Assembly (NCBI GenBank): GCA_016191335.1
Contig: JACPOW010000099.1
Span: 3,541-67,540, forward strand
Source of the DNA: Elusimicrobiota bacterium
GTDB taxonomy: Bacteria > Elusimicrobiota > Elusimicrobia > UBA1565 > UBA9628
Direction: 5' to 3'
DNA length: 64,000 nt
How positions within the stretch are numbered: position 1 is the first letter of the stretch; every line of letters begins with the position of its first letter. Positions 63,752-64,000 of this stretch are shown here, in pieces. Below the pieces are notes generated by a model, which was given only the letters and a program-made list of their open reading frames with translations, searched no databases and was not told the origin of the DNA. The position numbers and the translations under genes were made by a program.

Positions 63752-64000
63752 CGGGCCGCCGGGTCGCCTTGGCGCAGGGCGAACCAATCCCAGGTCCCGG
63801 AGGCCTTGCCGGCGAAGTCCCGCTCGTCGTCGAAGGAGACGATCTCGGTGCGCTTGAGCAGGAGCGGGTCTCGGTCCGGGCCGTTGACGCCGTACAGCGA
63901 GCAGCCCGCCCGGGCGTAGCCCGCCGCGCGAGCGGCGTCGGCGGTCCGGCGGGAGGCCGCGCCGTGGGGCCAGGTCATGACGGCGACGGCGCCGCCGAGC
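63748..64000 (-). CDS. Probable polysaccharide deacetylase family C-terminal fragment (runs off right edge)
   Basis: LGGAVAVMTWPHGAASRRTADAARAAGYARAGCSLYGVNGPDRDPLLLKRTEIVSFDDERDF resembles the C-terminal part of NodB-type deacetylases. Stop overlaps the next start (ATGA). Confidence 0.55.
   Translation of the reverse strand, partial: LGGAVAVMTWPHGAASRRTADAARAAGYARAGCSLYGVNGPDRDPLLLKRTEIVSFDDERDFAGKASGTWDWFALRQGDPAAR

Overview
High-GC bacterial chromosome segment, probably a MAG or isolate from an under-sampled phylum. I suspect Elusimicrobiota-like, but this is a low-confidence guess with no marker gene to prove it. About 50 genes are supportable. The left part holds two nucleotide-sugar dehydrogenases, two sensor histidine kinases, comF, a VIT1/CCC1 transporter, a NamZ/DUF1343 protein and a PBP1A. 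The centre holds a tightly overlapping arginine operon (argR-argG-[P-loop protein]-argC-argD-acylornithine carbamoyltransferase-argB-M20 deacylase-argH). A RAYT/Y1-type transposase with 31-bp inverted repeats abuts argH, and related REP-like repeats lie about 2 kb away. Next come topA, an ArsR regulator with a clear operator, an ECF sigma/anti-sigma/ligase operon, a secreted nucleotidyltransferase-fold protein and a YgiQ radical SAM protein. The right part holds a 1849-aa SprA-like giant outer-membrane beta-barrel with a small accessory operon, then a ~12 kb surface-polysaccharide locus running off the right edge. The most interesting observations are: (1) an uncharacterised P-loop protein translationally coupled inside an acylated-arginine operon that has no visible argA/argJ; (2) a RAYT element whose inverted repeat encodes part of a lipoprotein signal peptide, plus domesticated REP-like copies; (3) a recurrent TANNNT-N6-ATG arrangement implying leaderless transcription; (4) the SprA-like protein and its operon; (5) an exported NTase-fold protein; (6) a glycosyltransferase-flippase fusion. 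All calls come from reading sequence and translations only; no database search was run.
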